NCBI RefSeq assembly: GCF_900141705.1
Contig: NZ_FQYM01000008.1
Coordinates: 33,141 to 97,140, forward strand
From: Fibrobacter sp. UWP2
GTDB taxonomy: Bacteria > Fibrobacterota > Fibrobacteria > Fibrobacterales > Fibrobacteraceae
Length of the DNA stretch: 64,000 bases
Direction: 5' to 3'
This document shows, piece after piece, positions 33,564 through 45,016 of the stretch. Under the pieces are notes generated by a model that was given only the letters and a program-made list of their open reading frames with translations, searched no databases and was not told the DNA's origin. Every line of letters starts with the position of its first letter. Positions within the stretch are counted from its first letter, which is position 1. A program made the translations under genes and the position numbers.

Positions 33564-36512
33564 ATGAATGTCCTTGTCTACTTCCTCTTTGCGCTCTCGG
33601 GTTTTGCCGGCCTCATTTACGAAGGTTCGTGGGCCCGCTACCTCAAACTCTTCCTCGGTCACGCCAGCTACGGCCAGGTGCTTACGCTCTGCATCTACAT
33701 GGGTGGACTCGCCATAGGCAGCTTTGTGGCGGGCAAATTCGTGGAGAAGGTGAAGCGCCCGCTGTTGGGTTACGCGGCGGTGGAACTCGCCATTGGCATT
33801 GGCGGCCTCGTTTACCATCCACTCTACAACCTGCTCACGGGATTCTTTTTCGATAGCGACTTTGTGGCTGGCCTTGGCTTCAAGGGAGCCGAGGCCGTAA
33901 AGGTTCTTTTGGCCACGGGCTCCACGCTCCCCATCGCCATCGCGGTGGGCATGACGTTCCCCTTTATTGCGGCGGGTCTCATGCGCAAAAGCGGCGCCGA
34001 ACTCTCGCTTCCCATGCTCTACTTTACCAACAGCCTCGGGAGCGCCATCGGCATTCTTTTTACAAGCTACCTGCTCATCCCGGAACTCGGTAACCACGCG
34101 ACACTTTGCGTGGCGGCGTCCATCAACTTTTTGCTCGCGGCGGTGTTTGGCCTCATCGGCTTCATGACGCCTGCGACCAAGGCCGAAGCCGACGAAGAGG
34201 CGGGTATTGACCCCTCGACCGAGGAGCCGCTGAACGAAGATTACGTGGCCGAGCACAAGCTTCCCATGCCGCCCAAAAGCACCTGGCTCTGGATTGCGGC
34301 CATCACGGGCTTGACCTCGTTCGTTTACGAGATTGTGTGGATTCGTCTGCTTTCGCTTTTGATGGGCTCGTCGAGTCACAGCTTTGACCAGATGCTCTCG
34401 GCGTTTATCTTGGGCCTCGCGCTTGGCAGTGCCGTAAGCGGCAAGCTCCTCAAAAAGGACTCTCTGGTGGTGCTTTCGCTTGCGCAGATTTTCATGGCGT
34501 TTTTTGCGCTCTGCACGCTGTACTTCCACAAGCCCTTCTGGGGCATGATGAACGAGGCAAACCAGATTTTTAATGCGACCTCTGACGGCTACATTTGCTG
34601 GAGCGTTTTCAAGTACGCGCTCTCGGTGCTTTGGATGGTGCCCACGAGTTTCTTTGCGGGCATGACGCTCCCGCTCATCACGCTGATCTTGACCCGCGCC
34701 TTCAAGAGCGAAGCTCCCATCGGCAAGGTCTACGGCTGGAACACCCTCGGCTCCATTGTGGGCAGTGCTGGTGGAGGCCTCTTGTTGCTCCCGTTCTTGC
34801 AGCTCAAGGGCGCCTTGGTGCTGGCTGCGGTTTTGGACTTTGCCATAGGCTTTGTTTTGCTGGTCGTGTACCGTAAAAAGTTCCGCTACAATGTGTTGTT
34901 CTACGTGATAGCGGCATTCATGGTGCTGCCCTCCATTTTTGTGAACTTCGACCCGCATCTCGTCACCTCGGGTGCGTTCCGTGCCTACAAGAACCTGCAC
35001 CCCGACGAAAAGATTATCGTGCGCGACGGCAAGACGGCGACCATCAGCTTCCACGAATCTAACGTCCATTACTACATCAAGACGAACGGCAAGGCCGACG
35101 CCAGCATGAGCAAGGACCGCAGCCATCCTATCGAGGGCGACGAACTGACGCAGGCCGCTACGGCGTTCATGCCCATGGCTGTGAAGAACGAGCCCTACGA
35201 TGCCGCCATGGTGGGCTTTGGCAGCGGCATGGGCGCCCATTACCTGCTGGCGGACCCTTTGCTGCGCGACTTTGACTGCGTCGAAATTGAGGACGAGATG
35301 ATGACCTTGGCGAAGGGTTTCTATCCGTGGAACTCCCGCGGTTACGACGACCCCCGTATCCACATATACATCGATGATGCACAGACTTTCTTCCTCACGA
35401 ACCGCCGCCAGTACGACCTTATGATTAGCGTGCCCAGTAACCCCTGGGTGAGTGGCGTCGCGAGCCTCTTTAGCCACGAGTTCTACGCCAAGATGCGCCG
35501 CTACATCAAACCGGGCGGACTTTGGGTGCAGTGGATTCAGACTTACGAGTTCAACGACCAGTTGTTCCTCAACATTCTCAAGGCTTTGGACGTGGTGTTC
35601 CCGCACGTGTCGCTCTACAAGGCGCCCGAGGAACCCGACATCATCATTATTGCGAGTGACCAGCCGGTAATGCAAAAGAACATCGGCCGCTTTAGCACCG
35701 ACCCCGTGCTGGTGAAGGAGTTCAAGCGCATCCACCGCGAGCCCGACTTCTTTGGCGAGCAGAACTTCTTGTTCACCTCCAAGATGGTGAAGTCCATGCT
35801 CGAGAACATCGAGCCCAACAGCATCTTTACGCCGATGGTCGACAACAAGGCGGAGGAGGCGCGCTTTGTTCACTCCGACGCCCACATAGTGCAGGTGTTC
35901 GATAGCTGCGAAATCTGCTGGCCCGAGTACCTCGACTCCGCCGACTACGCGCTCCGCCGCCCCGCCCGCGTGAAGGCGATGATGGAGCACATGGCGGACC
36001 CGTACAGGACGCTTGCCCTCGAGGCCTACCTCGCGAACATAGATTCCATGGCGGAACCCCGGGGTGACAGCGCTGCGGTCGCTCTCTCCGTTAACGAAAA
36101 ATCCCCGTCCTGGAAAAAGTTCCGCGAGGAGTACATCGAGTGGATCCGCGGTGTGCCCATGGAAGTCCGCGATACCGTCGGCATTTATCGCAAGGTTCGC
36201 GCCCTTGTGAACGCGGGCGTGTTCCCAGCCTCGTTTGTGGACGAGTTCAATATCCTCGAGGTTGCCCGCGTCAAGGACTACCCGACCGCCGCTCGCCTGG
36301 TGGCCGACTTCTACGAAAAGTACGAGGTCAAGGACATGGACGAGTTCTTCCTCAGGAACGCGATCCTTATAGCCTTCCTCGCGCGTGAACCGGAACTGGC
36401 AAGTGTGCTCTACAAGGAGGCGATTCGCCCACACGAGAGCTTCTTTGCGGTCGAAAAACTCCTCATTTCCAAGGAAATCCCGAAGCTCCGACGCGCGAAC
36501 CTCAAAAAGTAA
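33564..36512 (+). CDS. Fused membrane/spermidine-synthase-like protein
   Basis: 982 residues. The first ~470 hold about 13 helices in two similar halves, with FALSGFAGLIYEGSWARYL at residues 9-27 and GLTSFVYEIVWIRLL near 250. Residues ~475-770 are a spermidine-synthase-like methyltransferase fold: MVGFGSGMGAHYLLAD, CVEIEDEMMTLAKGFYPWN, DDPRIHIYIDDAQTFF, DLMISVPSNPWVSGVASLF. The last ~200 residues are helical and unassigned. Such fusions are common, but their substrates are mostly unknown; polyamine synthesis is not assured. It starts 6 bases after the second PII gene, so it may be in the same operon. Confidence 0.82.
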   Translation: MNVLVYFLFALSGFAGLIYEGSWARYLKLFLGHASYGQVLTLCIYMGGLAIGSFVAGKFVEKVKRPLLGYAAVELAIGIGGLVYHPLYNLLTGFFFDSDFVAGLGFKGAEAVKVLLATGSTLPIAIAVGMTFPFIAAGLMRKSGAELSLPMLYFTNSLGSAIGILFTSYLLIPELGNHATLCVAASINFLLAAVFGLIGFMTPATKAEADEEAGIDPSTEEPLNEDYVAEHKLPMPPKSTWLWIAAITGLTSFVYEIVWIRLLSLLMGSSSHSFDQMLSAFILGLALGSAVSGKLLKKDSLVVLSLAQIFMAFFALCTLYFHKPFWGMMNEANQIFNATSDGYICWSVFKYALSVLWMVPTSFFAGMTLPLITLILTRAFKSEAPIGKVYGWNTLGSIVGSAGGGLLLLPFLQLKGALVLAAVLDFAIGFVLLVVYRKKFRYNVLFYVIAAFMVLPSIFVNFDPHLVTSGAFRAYKNLHPDEKIIVRDGKTATISFHESNVHYYIKTNGKADASMSKDRSHPIEGDELTQAATAFMPMAVKNEPYDAAMVGFGSGMGAHYLLADPLLRDFDCVEIEDEMMTLAKGFYPWNSRGYDDPRIHIYIDDAQTFFLTNRRQYDLMISVPSNPWVSGVASLFSHEFYAKMRRYIKPGGLWVQWIQTYEFNDQLFLNILKALDVVFPHVSLYKAPEEPDIIIIASDQPVMQKNIGRFSTDPVLVKEFKRIHREPDFFGEQNFLFTSKMVKSMLENIEPNSIFTPMVDNKAEEARFVHSDAHIVQVFDSCEICWPEYLDSADYALRRPARVKAMMEHMADPYRTLALEAYLANIDSMAEPRGDSAAVALSVNEKSPSWKKFREEYIEWIRGVPMEVRDTVGIYRKVRALVNAGVFPASFVDEFNILEVARVKDYPTAARLVADFYEKYEVKDMDEFFLRNAILIAFLAREPELASVLYKEAIRPHESFFAVEKLLISKEIPKLRRANLKK

Positions 36513-36538
36513 CCGCCCTCGCGAATGGGCTACAAGTA

Positions 36539-36569
36539 AAAACGGCGCTCCGGGGGAGTGCCGTTTTCT
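36539..36569. terminator. Bidirectional terminator between convergent genes
   Basis: AACGGC-G-CTC pairs with GAG-T-GCCGTT around a short G-rich loop (36541-36566), with T-runs on both sides when read on either strand. It separates the spermidine-synthase-like gene from the convergent barrel gene. Confidence 0.7.
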
Positions 36570-36599
36570 AATGTCTAAATCTTTAGAGCACTTGTTGTT

Positions 36600-37424
36600 T
36601 TAGAACAGGTAGGTCACGCCGGCCATTGTGTAGAACGAGAGTAGGTTCGCCTTTTGGAATCGGCTCTCGGGAGGGACCAGGGCCTTGTTCAGGCAGTTGG
36701 AAAGGCTCTGCACCACGCGGATGTCGATGTTGATGTAGCGGGTCAGCATGTAGCCAATGTCAAGGATGCCACCCACTTCAACGCTCGAGGTCACGAGGGC
36801 GTTGTTGTCGGTTACGGGTTCGCTGTCGCCAAAGTTCTGGTTGTATTCGGAGCTGCCTGTCAACTTGAGCGAAAGGTTCAGACCGAGTCCGGCAAAGAAC
36901 CCCCAATCTTCAAAGGTGTAACGCACAATCAGCGGGATTTCAAAAACCATCATGTTGATGACGGCGTCGTCGCTGCCGAACTCGGTGTCGGTTTCAAAGG
37001 AGTAGTGGCGGTAGTTGAAGTCCAGTTCCGGGGCAATGCTCAGGTTCTTGACGCCCAAGGGCATTTTGACCATGAGGCCGATGCCGCCAATGAAGCCCAT
37101 TCCCCATCCGTCCGATTTGCTGCCAAAGAAGGTGTTGGTACCGCCCTGAACGCGGGCGCCCAGCTGGATGACTCGGGCAAAGCCTTCGGTGCGCTGGCGG
37201 TTGATTTCTGCCTTGGAGGTTTGCTCGTTCTTATAGCGAGCATAAGCGGCTGCATACTCTTCGTCGTTGGCGAATTCGCTGTCTGTTGATCCGTCGTAAG
37301 ACGAGCTGTCAGAGGAGGCGGATGCCGACGGTGTAGAATCGAAATCGTCAAACTCGTCGGCTTGCGCAGAAATAGCCAGTGCAAGCACTGCCGAGGTCAA
37401 TAGAGAGAGTGTTTTTGACTTCAT
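36600..37424 (-). CDS. Outer-membrane beta-barrel protein (paralogue 1)
   Basis: 274 residues with signal peptide MKSKTLSLLTSAVLALAISAQA. An acidic/Ser-rich region (about 23-60) and a short Lys/Glu helix follow, then a barrel of about eight strands ending AGVTYLF. It closely resembles the next gene upstream on the strand. Both share RxEGFxRxIxLGARVxGG, FGxKSDxW, a PLG segment, LDFNY and the MMxxEIPxIVxY block, so the two arose by duplication. It is a PorT/OmpW-like small barrel with no predicted substrate. Confidence 0.72.
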   Translation of the reverse strand: MKSKTLSLLTSAVLALAISAQADEFDDFDSTPSASASSDSSSYDGSTDSEFANDEEYAAAYARYKNEQTSKAEINRQRTEGFARVIQLGARVQGGTNTFFGSKSDGWGMGFIGGIGLMVKMPLGVKNLSIAPELDFNYRHYSFETDTEFGSDDAVINMMVFEIPLIVRYTFEDWGFFAGLGLNLSLKLTGSSEYNQNFGDSEPVTDNNALVTSSVEVGGILDIGYMLTRYINIDIRVVQSLSNCLNKALVPPESRFQKANLLSFYTMAGVTYLF

Positions 37425-37520
37425 ACGACTTAATTATAATAATTGTGCTAAAAAATTGTCCCCATAAAAATATATCTATGTGTAAAAAGGGTGTAGAAAA
37501 AGAAAGTTTACTTAGTATGA

Positions 37521-37555
37521 AAAAAATACGGAACATAAGGTTCCGTATTTTTTTG
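37521..37555. terminator. Bidirectional terminator
   Basis: A perfect 11-base stem (AAATACGGAAC at 37524-37534 with GTTCCGTATTT at 37540-37550), loop ATAAG, with an A-run before and a T-run after. It lies just beyond the stop of the 37582-38583 gene on the minus strand. Confidence 0.8.
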
Positions 37556-37581
37556 TTAACAAAAGTTTTCCTATGAATTTG

Positions 37582-38583
37582 TTAGAGAATGAACGAAAGC
37601 CCGAGACCTGCATGGAACGGGTACAACTGTGAATTCATCACTTCAGATTCGGCGATGGCGGGTTCGTTCAGCAAGTTGGTAAAGTACTGCGATACGCGGA
37701 CGTCTATGGACATCCAACGGGTGAATGCGTAGCCAATGGTCGCGACGCCGCCCATCAAGACTCCCGAGGTCGGGAGAGTGTTCTTGCGCTTGTCTTTTTC
37801 GATGCCCTTGTCGGAGTCAATTTCTTGGTGGTAAGAGGACTTGCTCGAAAGTTTGAGCCCAAGGTCAAAGCCTAACCCAAAGAAGAACCCTTCTTCGTCG
37901 GGGGCGTATTGCACTATGAAGGGGATCTCGAGGAGCATCATGTCGATGCGGGCGTCGTCATCGCTCTCGTAGCCTTCGCCGTAAATGGTGGAGGCCTCGT
38001 AAAGGTAACGGCTGTAGTTGAAGTCCAGGGAAACGGAGAACTGCACAGACTGCATGCCAAGGGGGAGCTTGGCGAAAAATCCACCGACCCCTTCGTAACC
38101 GAGTTTCCAGTCGTCGGACTTTTTGCCAAAGAGCATGTTCATGCCGCCGCCCACGCGGGCGCCTAGGCGGATGCGGCGGGAAAAGCCTTCTTTGCGGGAG
38201 CGTGAAATTTCGGAGTCTTCGGTAATGTAGCGGTCGTACGTGTCGACGTCATCATCGTCGTTGTCAACTGCATTCGAGGCAGTCTCTTGGCATTCGGGCA
38301 AAAGCGAATCAGCGGGGGTACAGTCTTCTTCTTCGTCTGCGGCGGCAGACTTTGCCGTGTCCGTGGCGGATTCTGCTGTTTGAGTTTGTTCAGTTCCGTC
38401 GCAACCGTCGCCTATGCAGGCGGGGGCCGGCTCGTCTGTTTCGCCGTTATTCAGTTCGGTGCTGCCGCCGTTTTGCTTGGCGACCCATGCTGAATCCACG
38501 TCCGGTTCGTATTCCTGGGCAAAAGCTGCCGCGTTGAATAGGGCGATAAAAGAAATTGCCAGAATGAGTTTGCTGAATTTCAT
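37582..38583 (-). CDS. Outer-membrane beta-barrel protein (paralogue 2)
   Basis: 333 residues with signal peptide MKFSKLILAISFIALFNAAAFA. A long acidic, Cys-containing linker (about 25-125, with ACIGDGCDGTE and EEDCTPADSLLPEC) is followed by a barrel ending GLGLSFIL. The barrel shares the same blocks as the neighbouring gene (see 36600-37424) but has a much longer linker, and four Cys in that linker could form disulfides. The strong terminator between the two genes shows they are separate transcripts despite being tandem. Confidence 0.72.
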   Translation of the reverse strand: MKFSKLILAISFIALFNAAAFAQEYEPDVDSAWVAKQNGGSTELNNGETDEPAPACIGDGCDGTEQTQTAESATDTAKSAAADEEEDCTPADSLLPECQETASNAVDNDDDDVDTYDRYITEDSEISRSRKEGFSRRIRLGARVGGGMNMLFGKKSDDWKLGYEGVGGFFAKLPLGMQSVQFSVSLDFNYSRYLYEASTIYGEGYESDDDARIDMMLLEIPFIVQYAPDEEGFFFGLGFDLGLKLSSKSSYHQEIDSDKGIEKDKRKNTLPTSGVLMGGVATIGYAFTRWMSIDVRVSQYFTNLLNEPAIAESEVMNSQLYPFHAGLGLSFIL

Positions 38584-38735
38584 GGCCCAAATATAGTTTT
38601 TTTGGCGAGGAGAGTCTTGGCCAGCAAGGAGAACTGCTTACAAATTTACGTTGTAAATGAAACTTTACAAACTAGAGGGGGCTATAGAAAGGCAAAATTG
38701 TACATTACACGTTGGTGGGATAAAGGAGAAAAACT

Positions 38736-40070
38736 ATGAATAAAATAACGACTTTGTTTTCTGCGGCTTCGATTGCGCTTGCCGCTTCTATGGCACTTGT
38801 CGCCTGCGGCGATGATTCCTCGTCTGCGAGTTCCGATGAAACGCCGACTTCGTCAAGTGAAGAAACTGGGCTAGAATCTTCTTCGTCGGTTGAGGAAGGT
38901 TCGTCTTCATCTGAAGGGACTGAGTTTTCGTGTAATGTTTCTTTGGGTTTGGTCGAAGGATGTGAATCCTTGGTCGAAGATGAATGCACCGCTCAAAACG
39001 AGGGCGAGGTCAAGGAGGTTTGGGTTGGGAACCCCAAGTACGGGCACAATACCTATAACCGATGCGAACGCGGTTCGTGGGTTCAAGGGGATATTAGTTT
39101 GACTTGCGATACTGCTGGCGTGCAGGTGGGTGACATATGCCGGAGATATGGATCGACGAACATATTCCAGGCAGGCATGAACCCCACATCGCCTGAATAT
39201 GTGTTTGTTTATGCAGGCAATGGTGTTTGGGAAAACTTTGATGGTTTGGCCAAAATGACCAAGGAGTGTACTGCCGAAAACGAAGACGACATGGAAAAAA
39301 TCGTTTATGGCCGTGATGACAACACATTGATTGTGTATTATAAGTGTACAGGCGGCGCGTGGACCGGAATAGACGAGCCTACTTTTTACAACTGTGCGGA
39401 TTCCGCCTCTACCAGTGGAACCTGCTCGTTTGAAGTAGATGGAAAAATGGTGTACTATAAATACAATGATGAAGAATTCTGGATGAATGGCGCGATGGTG
39501 GATAGCGTGTGGGTGAAAGCCGGCTACGATCCTGAATTAGGTCTTTGTCCAATGTACTATTCTTTGTCTTCCTCATATAATCTGCCAAAATTGCTCGATT
39601 CCAGTTATTACTATTGCTGGGCCGGGCAATGGGAAAAAGTAAATCTTGTACCGAAACAATATACTGACCCTCGAAAAGAAGGCTTGACAGACGAGGAATA
39701 CGATGTCCTGGATTTGCCCAAGGATGCCAAGGTAGGCGACCGTGCCGGTGGTTTGCTGGAAAAATGCGAGTATAATCAGGAATTATATACGGTAAATGGA
39801 TGGGAAGTGTATGATTATTGCATATCTCAAAATTATTACCGCTATCATGAAGATGGTTCTTGGGCAAAAGAAACGGTGGATGAATTTTTTGAGGATATAA
39901 ATTCTTCTAGTTTTGAATGTAACGCAGAAACAGAAGGCCAACAGTGGATTAGAATGCCGGACGAAGATCAGCCGGGTACAGTTCTTCAATGTGTTGCCGT
40001 TGATAATGAGACTATTGAATATGATGAAGTAATTGTTGAATACATCTTTAATCGGTTTGAAAAGAAATGA
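38736..40070 (+). CDS. Large Cys-containing lipoprotein
   Basis: 444 residues. The signal ends LVAC (Cys25), followed by GDDSSSASSDETPTSSS and further poly-Ser. The mature part has about 18 Cys. It contains recurring short units in which a Cys is followed by an acidic segment and then a Tyr- and Trp-rich strand, such as TKECTAENEDDMEKIVYGRD, YYKCTGGAWTGID and YYYCWAGQWEKVN. This fits several small disulfide-bonded beta modules on the cell surface. I cannot name a domain. GGAG 8 bases upstream supports the start, and a strong terminator follows. Confidence 0.7.
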   Translation: MNKITTLFSAASIALAASMALVACGDDSSSASSDETPTSSSEETGLESSSSVEEGSSSSEGTEFSCNVSLGLVEGCESLVEDECTAQNEGEVKEVWVGNPKYGHNTYNRCERGSWVQGDISLTCDTAGVQVGDICRRYGSTNIFQAGMNPTSPEYVFVYAGNGVWENFDGLAKMTKECTAENEDDMEKIVYGRDDNTLIVYYKCTGGAWTGIDEPTFYNCADSASTSGTCSFEVDGKMVYYKYNDEEFWMNGAMVDSVWVKAGYDPELGLCPMYYSLSSSYNLPKLLDSSYYYCWAGQWEKVNLVPKQYTDPRKEGLTDEEYDVLDLPKDAKVGDRAGGLLEKCEYNQELYTVNGWEVYDYCISQNYYRYHEDGSWAKETVDEFFEDINSSSFECNAETEGQQWIRMPDEDQPGTVLQCVAVDNETIEYDEVIVEYIFNRFEKK

Positions 40071-40099
40071 ATTCCCCTCTTTTAAGGGCTTTGAACATC

Positions 40100-40125
40100 G
40101 GGATGGCTGACCGCCATCCCTTTTT
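40100..40125 (+). terminator. Rho-independent terminator
   Basis: GGGATGGC (40100-40107) and GCCATCCC (40113-40120) form a perfect 8-base stem with a TGACC loop and five T. It ends the lipoprotein transcript before leuS. A TATCTTTA promoter-like motif follows at 40131. Confidence 0.88.
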
Positions 40126-40164
40126 CTTGCTATCTTTACCCCCGAAAATTTAAGGACATAAATC

Positions 40165-42858
<2,694 letters not shown>

Positions 42859-42887
42859 AAATGAGCCTGCCCCGGACTCGTTCCGGG

Positions 42888-42938
42888 GTGAAGTCCATCG
42901 TGGTCCCGGGCAAGCTCGTGAATATCGTGGTTAAGTAG
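42888..42938 (+). pseudogene. Remnant of a displaced leuS C-terminus (copy 1)
   Basis: The 17 codons read [16 protein letters not shown] then stop, nearly the same as the end of the intact LeuS ([18 protein letters not shown]) but with different codons and without the final PA. It lies 30 bases behind the leuS stop. It looks like the original gene end left behind when a new 3' end was joined to leuS. Confidence 0.75.
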
Positions 42939-42991
42939 TAAAAGGGGGAAGGCCTTCCCCTCGCTTCAGCCCCGACCCCACCCCAAATGTC

Positions 42992-43019
42992 ATCCCCGAC
43001 TTGGTCGGGGATCTTTTGT
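42992..43019 (+). terminator. Terminator-like hairpin in the leuS-end repeat
   Basis: ATCCCCGAC and GTCGGGGAT (42992-43012) form a 9-base stem with loop TTG, followed by CTTTTGTT. The equivalent position behind the second leuS copy (55934-55962) has a hairpin of different sequence but the same flanks. Confidence 0.65.
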
Positions 43020-43030
43020 TATATCCCACC

Positions 43031-43096
43031 CTGGTCGGGTCTTCCGCTACCCCTTCTAACGGGCGCTCAGTCGCCGCGCCCGTAACGCCCGGCTTG
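43031..43096 (+). repeat. Island boundary repeat, copy 1
   Basis: About 66 bases starting CTGGTCGGGTCTTCCGCTAC and ending CGCCCGGCTTG. They recur with few changes at 55977-56043 behind the second leuS copy. Part of it (CGCAACGCCCGGCTT) also occurs near 46520. ACGGGCGC and GCGCCCGT within it can pair. Confidence 0.7.
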
Positions 43097-43157
43097 TTAA
43101 GCTTTTTTGATTTTTATTGTTCGCACAATAACATACGAATTAGGTATATTGTTTTCT

Positions 43158-44690
43158 ATGTTCGATAAATTCCAAAAGCCTTGTTGCATTGAATTTTATA
43201 ATGCTTATGACTCCATATTAAAAAACATTGGATTTCATATGCAATTTTTTTCTTTCCTTAAAACAAAATTCGATAAAATTCAATCAACAAAGCACGCCCA
43301 TAAGGCCGTTATTGAAATATTTATTGAATATATCAGGTCCGAGGTGTTTGACACACAAATCAATTTAGCAGACGAAACAAAGAAAAGAAGTATTCTTTCC
43401 AAAAAAATTTTTGACTTTTGTTATCGCTATTTTACTAAGAGTTCTACAACTCCTTCCGACCCGCGTGAATTAAACAAATCGTTATTTAAATCAGAAATCA
43501 AATGCCTAAAACTATTTGACAATGTGCAACTTTGTTTACATGAAGAAGACTTTTCCTCCGATGACAAAAAAATGCTTCATTATTTAATCGAAGAATTTAT
43601 TTTCATTCGAGCTTTTTCATCATTTATATCCAAATACAAAAATACGGAATCCATAGATTTTTTCAAACGTTTTTTCTTCGTTTATCCTTTCGATAGAAAA
43701 GACATTCCCTCTGAACGCAATAAAGAATGGATTGACAACCACGTTCAAAAATTTGAAACCATTAAAAATTATATAACTTCTCCTGCAAATGAATTAAAAA
43801 ATGTTCGCGAATGGTTTAAAGAACAACTGGAAAAAATAGACTTTGCTTCACTTAGCGAGGAAAATAAATCTTTCTTCGTTAAGGAAATGTTTGTCACCTT
43901 TGGCAATATTTCTGACGAGAAAACCGGAGACGCTAAAGGATTCCGCATTCCATTAAATCATTTATTCTATCTAGGTCGATATTATAATGTACATCAACTT
44001 CCTTTGCGTTATGTAAAAAAAGAAAGGACCATATTAGAAAGTATCGCGCACGAAACATGGCGGCGTGTTTGCAAATTCAAAATAACGCCAAAAGATGAAA
44101 TTGAAGAAGCAAAAAGAAAAAACAGTTCGGGAAAAATGTCTGAGCCGAGCGAAAAAGAACTCTATGACAAAAAAGCTCCTAAAGTTGACATAGACCGCTT
44201 AATGAAACAATTTCCTCAAGCTGTTCCATTACAGCAGGGAGACGATTACGAAACTGTAGTAACCAAATTTATTTCTAGCATAGACGTTTCAAAAATCCCT
44301 AATATAAAATCAGCGGAAGAAATTCCTGCATTTGTTTCAGATTCATTAAGTTCTTTAGGAATAAATGAAGGAATGATTAATCTTATTTCCAGCTTAGGCG
44401 ACATAGAAATCCCGAAAATAAATAATTTGAGTGAGATTCCAGAACATATCATTGAAGTATTAGGTTCATTGAGTGGAAAAGGAGTAATTAGTGCTGATTA
44501 CAGAGGCAATATCAAAAATCAAAAAACCGACTTTTTAAAAATAGTTGGAGATGCAAGTTTGTCGCTTTCCCCAAAACTATCTGTCCAAAAACTAGTCGGC
44601 TTACTAACTCACTTTGACATGTACAAACCTCTGCAATCTCAACAAGAAATGGAGCAAATAATGAAGAAAACTATTCAAATGTTGGTTTAG
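43158..44690 (+). CDS. Unknown 510-aa island protein
   Basis: 510 residues from the ATG at 43158, chosen because a TATATTG promoter-like motif lies just upstream at 43146; an in-frame start at 43107 would fall before it. The gene is much more AT-rich than the core genes to its left, a sign of transfer. The protein is soluble and mostly helical: a Lys/Phe-rich N-terminal half, the pattern KNVREWFKEQLEKIDF near the middle, and a C-terminal part with several repeated short helices ending in Leu-Gly turns. There is no signal peptide, no transmembrane helix, and no motif I know. Its place at the head of an island that carries restriction genes makes a defence role possible; that is inference. Confidence 0.65.
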   Translation: MFDKFQKPCCIEFYNAYDSILKNIGFHMQFFSFLKTKFDKIQSTKHAHKAVIEIFIEYIRSEVFDTQINLADETKKRSILSKKIFDFCYRYFTKSSTTPSDPRELNKSLFKSEIKCLKLFDNVQLCLHEEDFSSDDKKMLHYLIEEFIFIRAFSSFISKYKNTESIDFFKRFFFVYPFDRKDIPSERNKEWIDNHVQKFETIKNYITSPANELKNVREWFKEQLEKIDFASLSEENKSFFVKEMFVTFGNISDEKTGDAKGFRIPLNHLFYLGRYYNVHQLPLRYVKKERTILESIAHETWRRVCKFKITPKDEIEEAKRKNSSGKMSEPSEKELYDKKAPKVDIDRLMKQFPQAVPLQQGDDYETVVTKFISSIDVSKIPNIKSAEEIPAFVSDSLSSLGINEGMINLISSLGDIEIPKINNLSEIPEHIIEVLGSLSGKGVISADYRGNIKNQKTDFLKIVGDASLSLSPKLSVQKLVGLLTHFDMYKPLQSQQEMEQIMKKTIQMLV

Positions 44691-44789
44691 TTTCATTTTT
44701 CACATACCCCCATTTTTTTTTCATTTTTTCTTCTTCCCCTTCTTTTTTTCTCTTACCCTTTTTTTTTGATTTTTTTCCACTGCTGTAAG

Positions 44790-44823
44790 TACCTTGTGCC
44801 GCAAAAGCGAACAAGGTATTTTT
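44790..44823 (+). terminator. Rho-independent terminator
   Basis: TACCTTGT (44790-44797) and ACAAGGTA (44811-44818) form an 8-base stem with an inner CGC-AAAA-GCG stem, followed by TTTTT. It lies 100 bases after the 510-aa gene. The stretch 44697-44780 before it is an almost pure pyrimidine run. Confidence 0.75.
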
Positions 44824-44876
44824 GTTTTTGCATCGAGGACAATTTCGTCTAAGATGAAAAAAAGAGGATTATTACT

Positions 44877-45014
44877 ATGAAACCAGAAGATAACATCAGC
44901 AATATGCAGAATGGAAACTGGAAAACTTCGGGAACCAACAAGCAATGGGATGATGCCCAAACGAATCGCAATCGCCAACTCCAAGAAACTAGAGCGAGGA
45001 AGGGAGGTAAATAG
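44877..45014 (+). CDS. Small Asn/Gln-rich protein (45 aa)
   Basis: 45 residues (MKPEDNISNMQNGNWKTSGT, then NKQWDDAQTNRNRQLQETRA and RKGGK). It is hydrophilic, with no signal peptide and no Cys. AGAGGA lies about 8 bases upstream. It is the first of three tiny reading frames, each with a good ribosome binding site and spaced 2 and 23 bases apart, which favours real translation. I recognise no family. Confidence 0.5.
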   Translation: MKPEDNISNMQNGNWKTSGTNKQWDDAQTNRNRQLQETRARKGGK

Positions 45015-45016
45015 CC

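Noticed and set aside
33096..36434. 1112-codon open frame on the minus strand
   Set aside because: It lies wholly antisense to the PII and spermidine-synthase-like genes, whose domains are clear. Its product is a His/Arg/Val-rich mix with no motif, the usual shadow of GC-rich coding DNA.
42859..43100. tRNA gene as integration site at the island edge
   Set aside because: No cloverleaf or CCA-end could be found; the shared boundary sequence is the leuS coding end and GC-rich hairpins.
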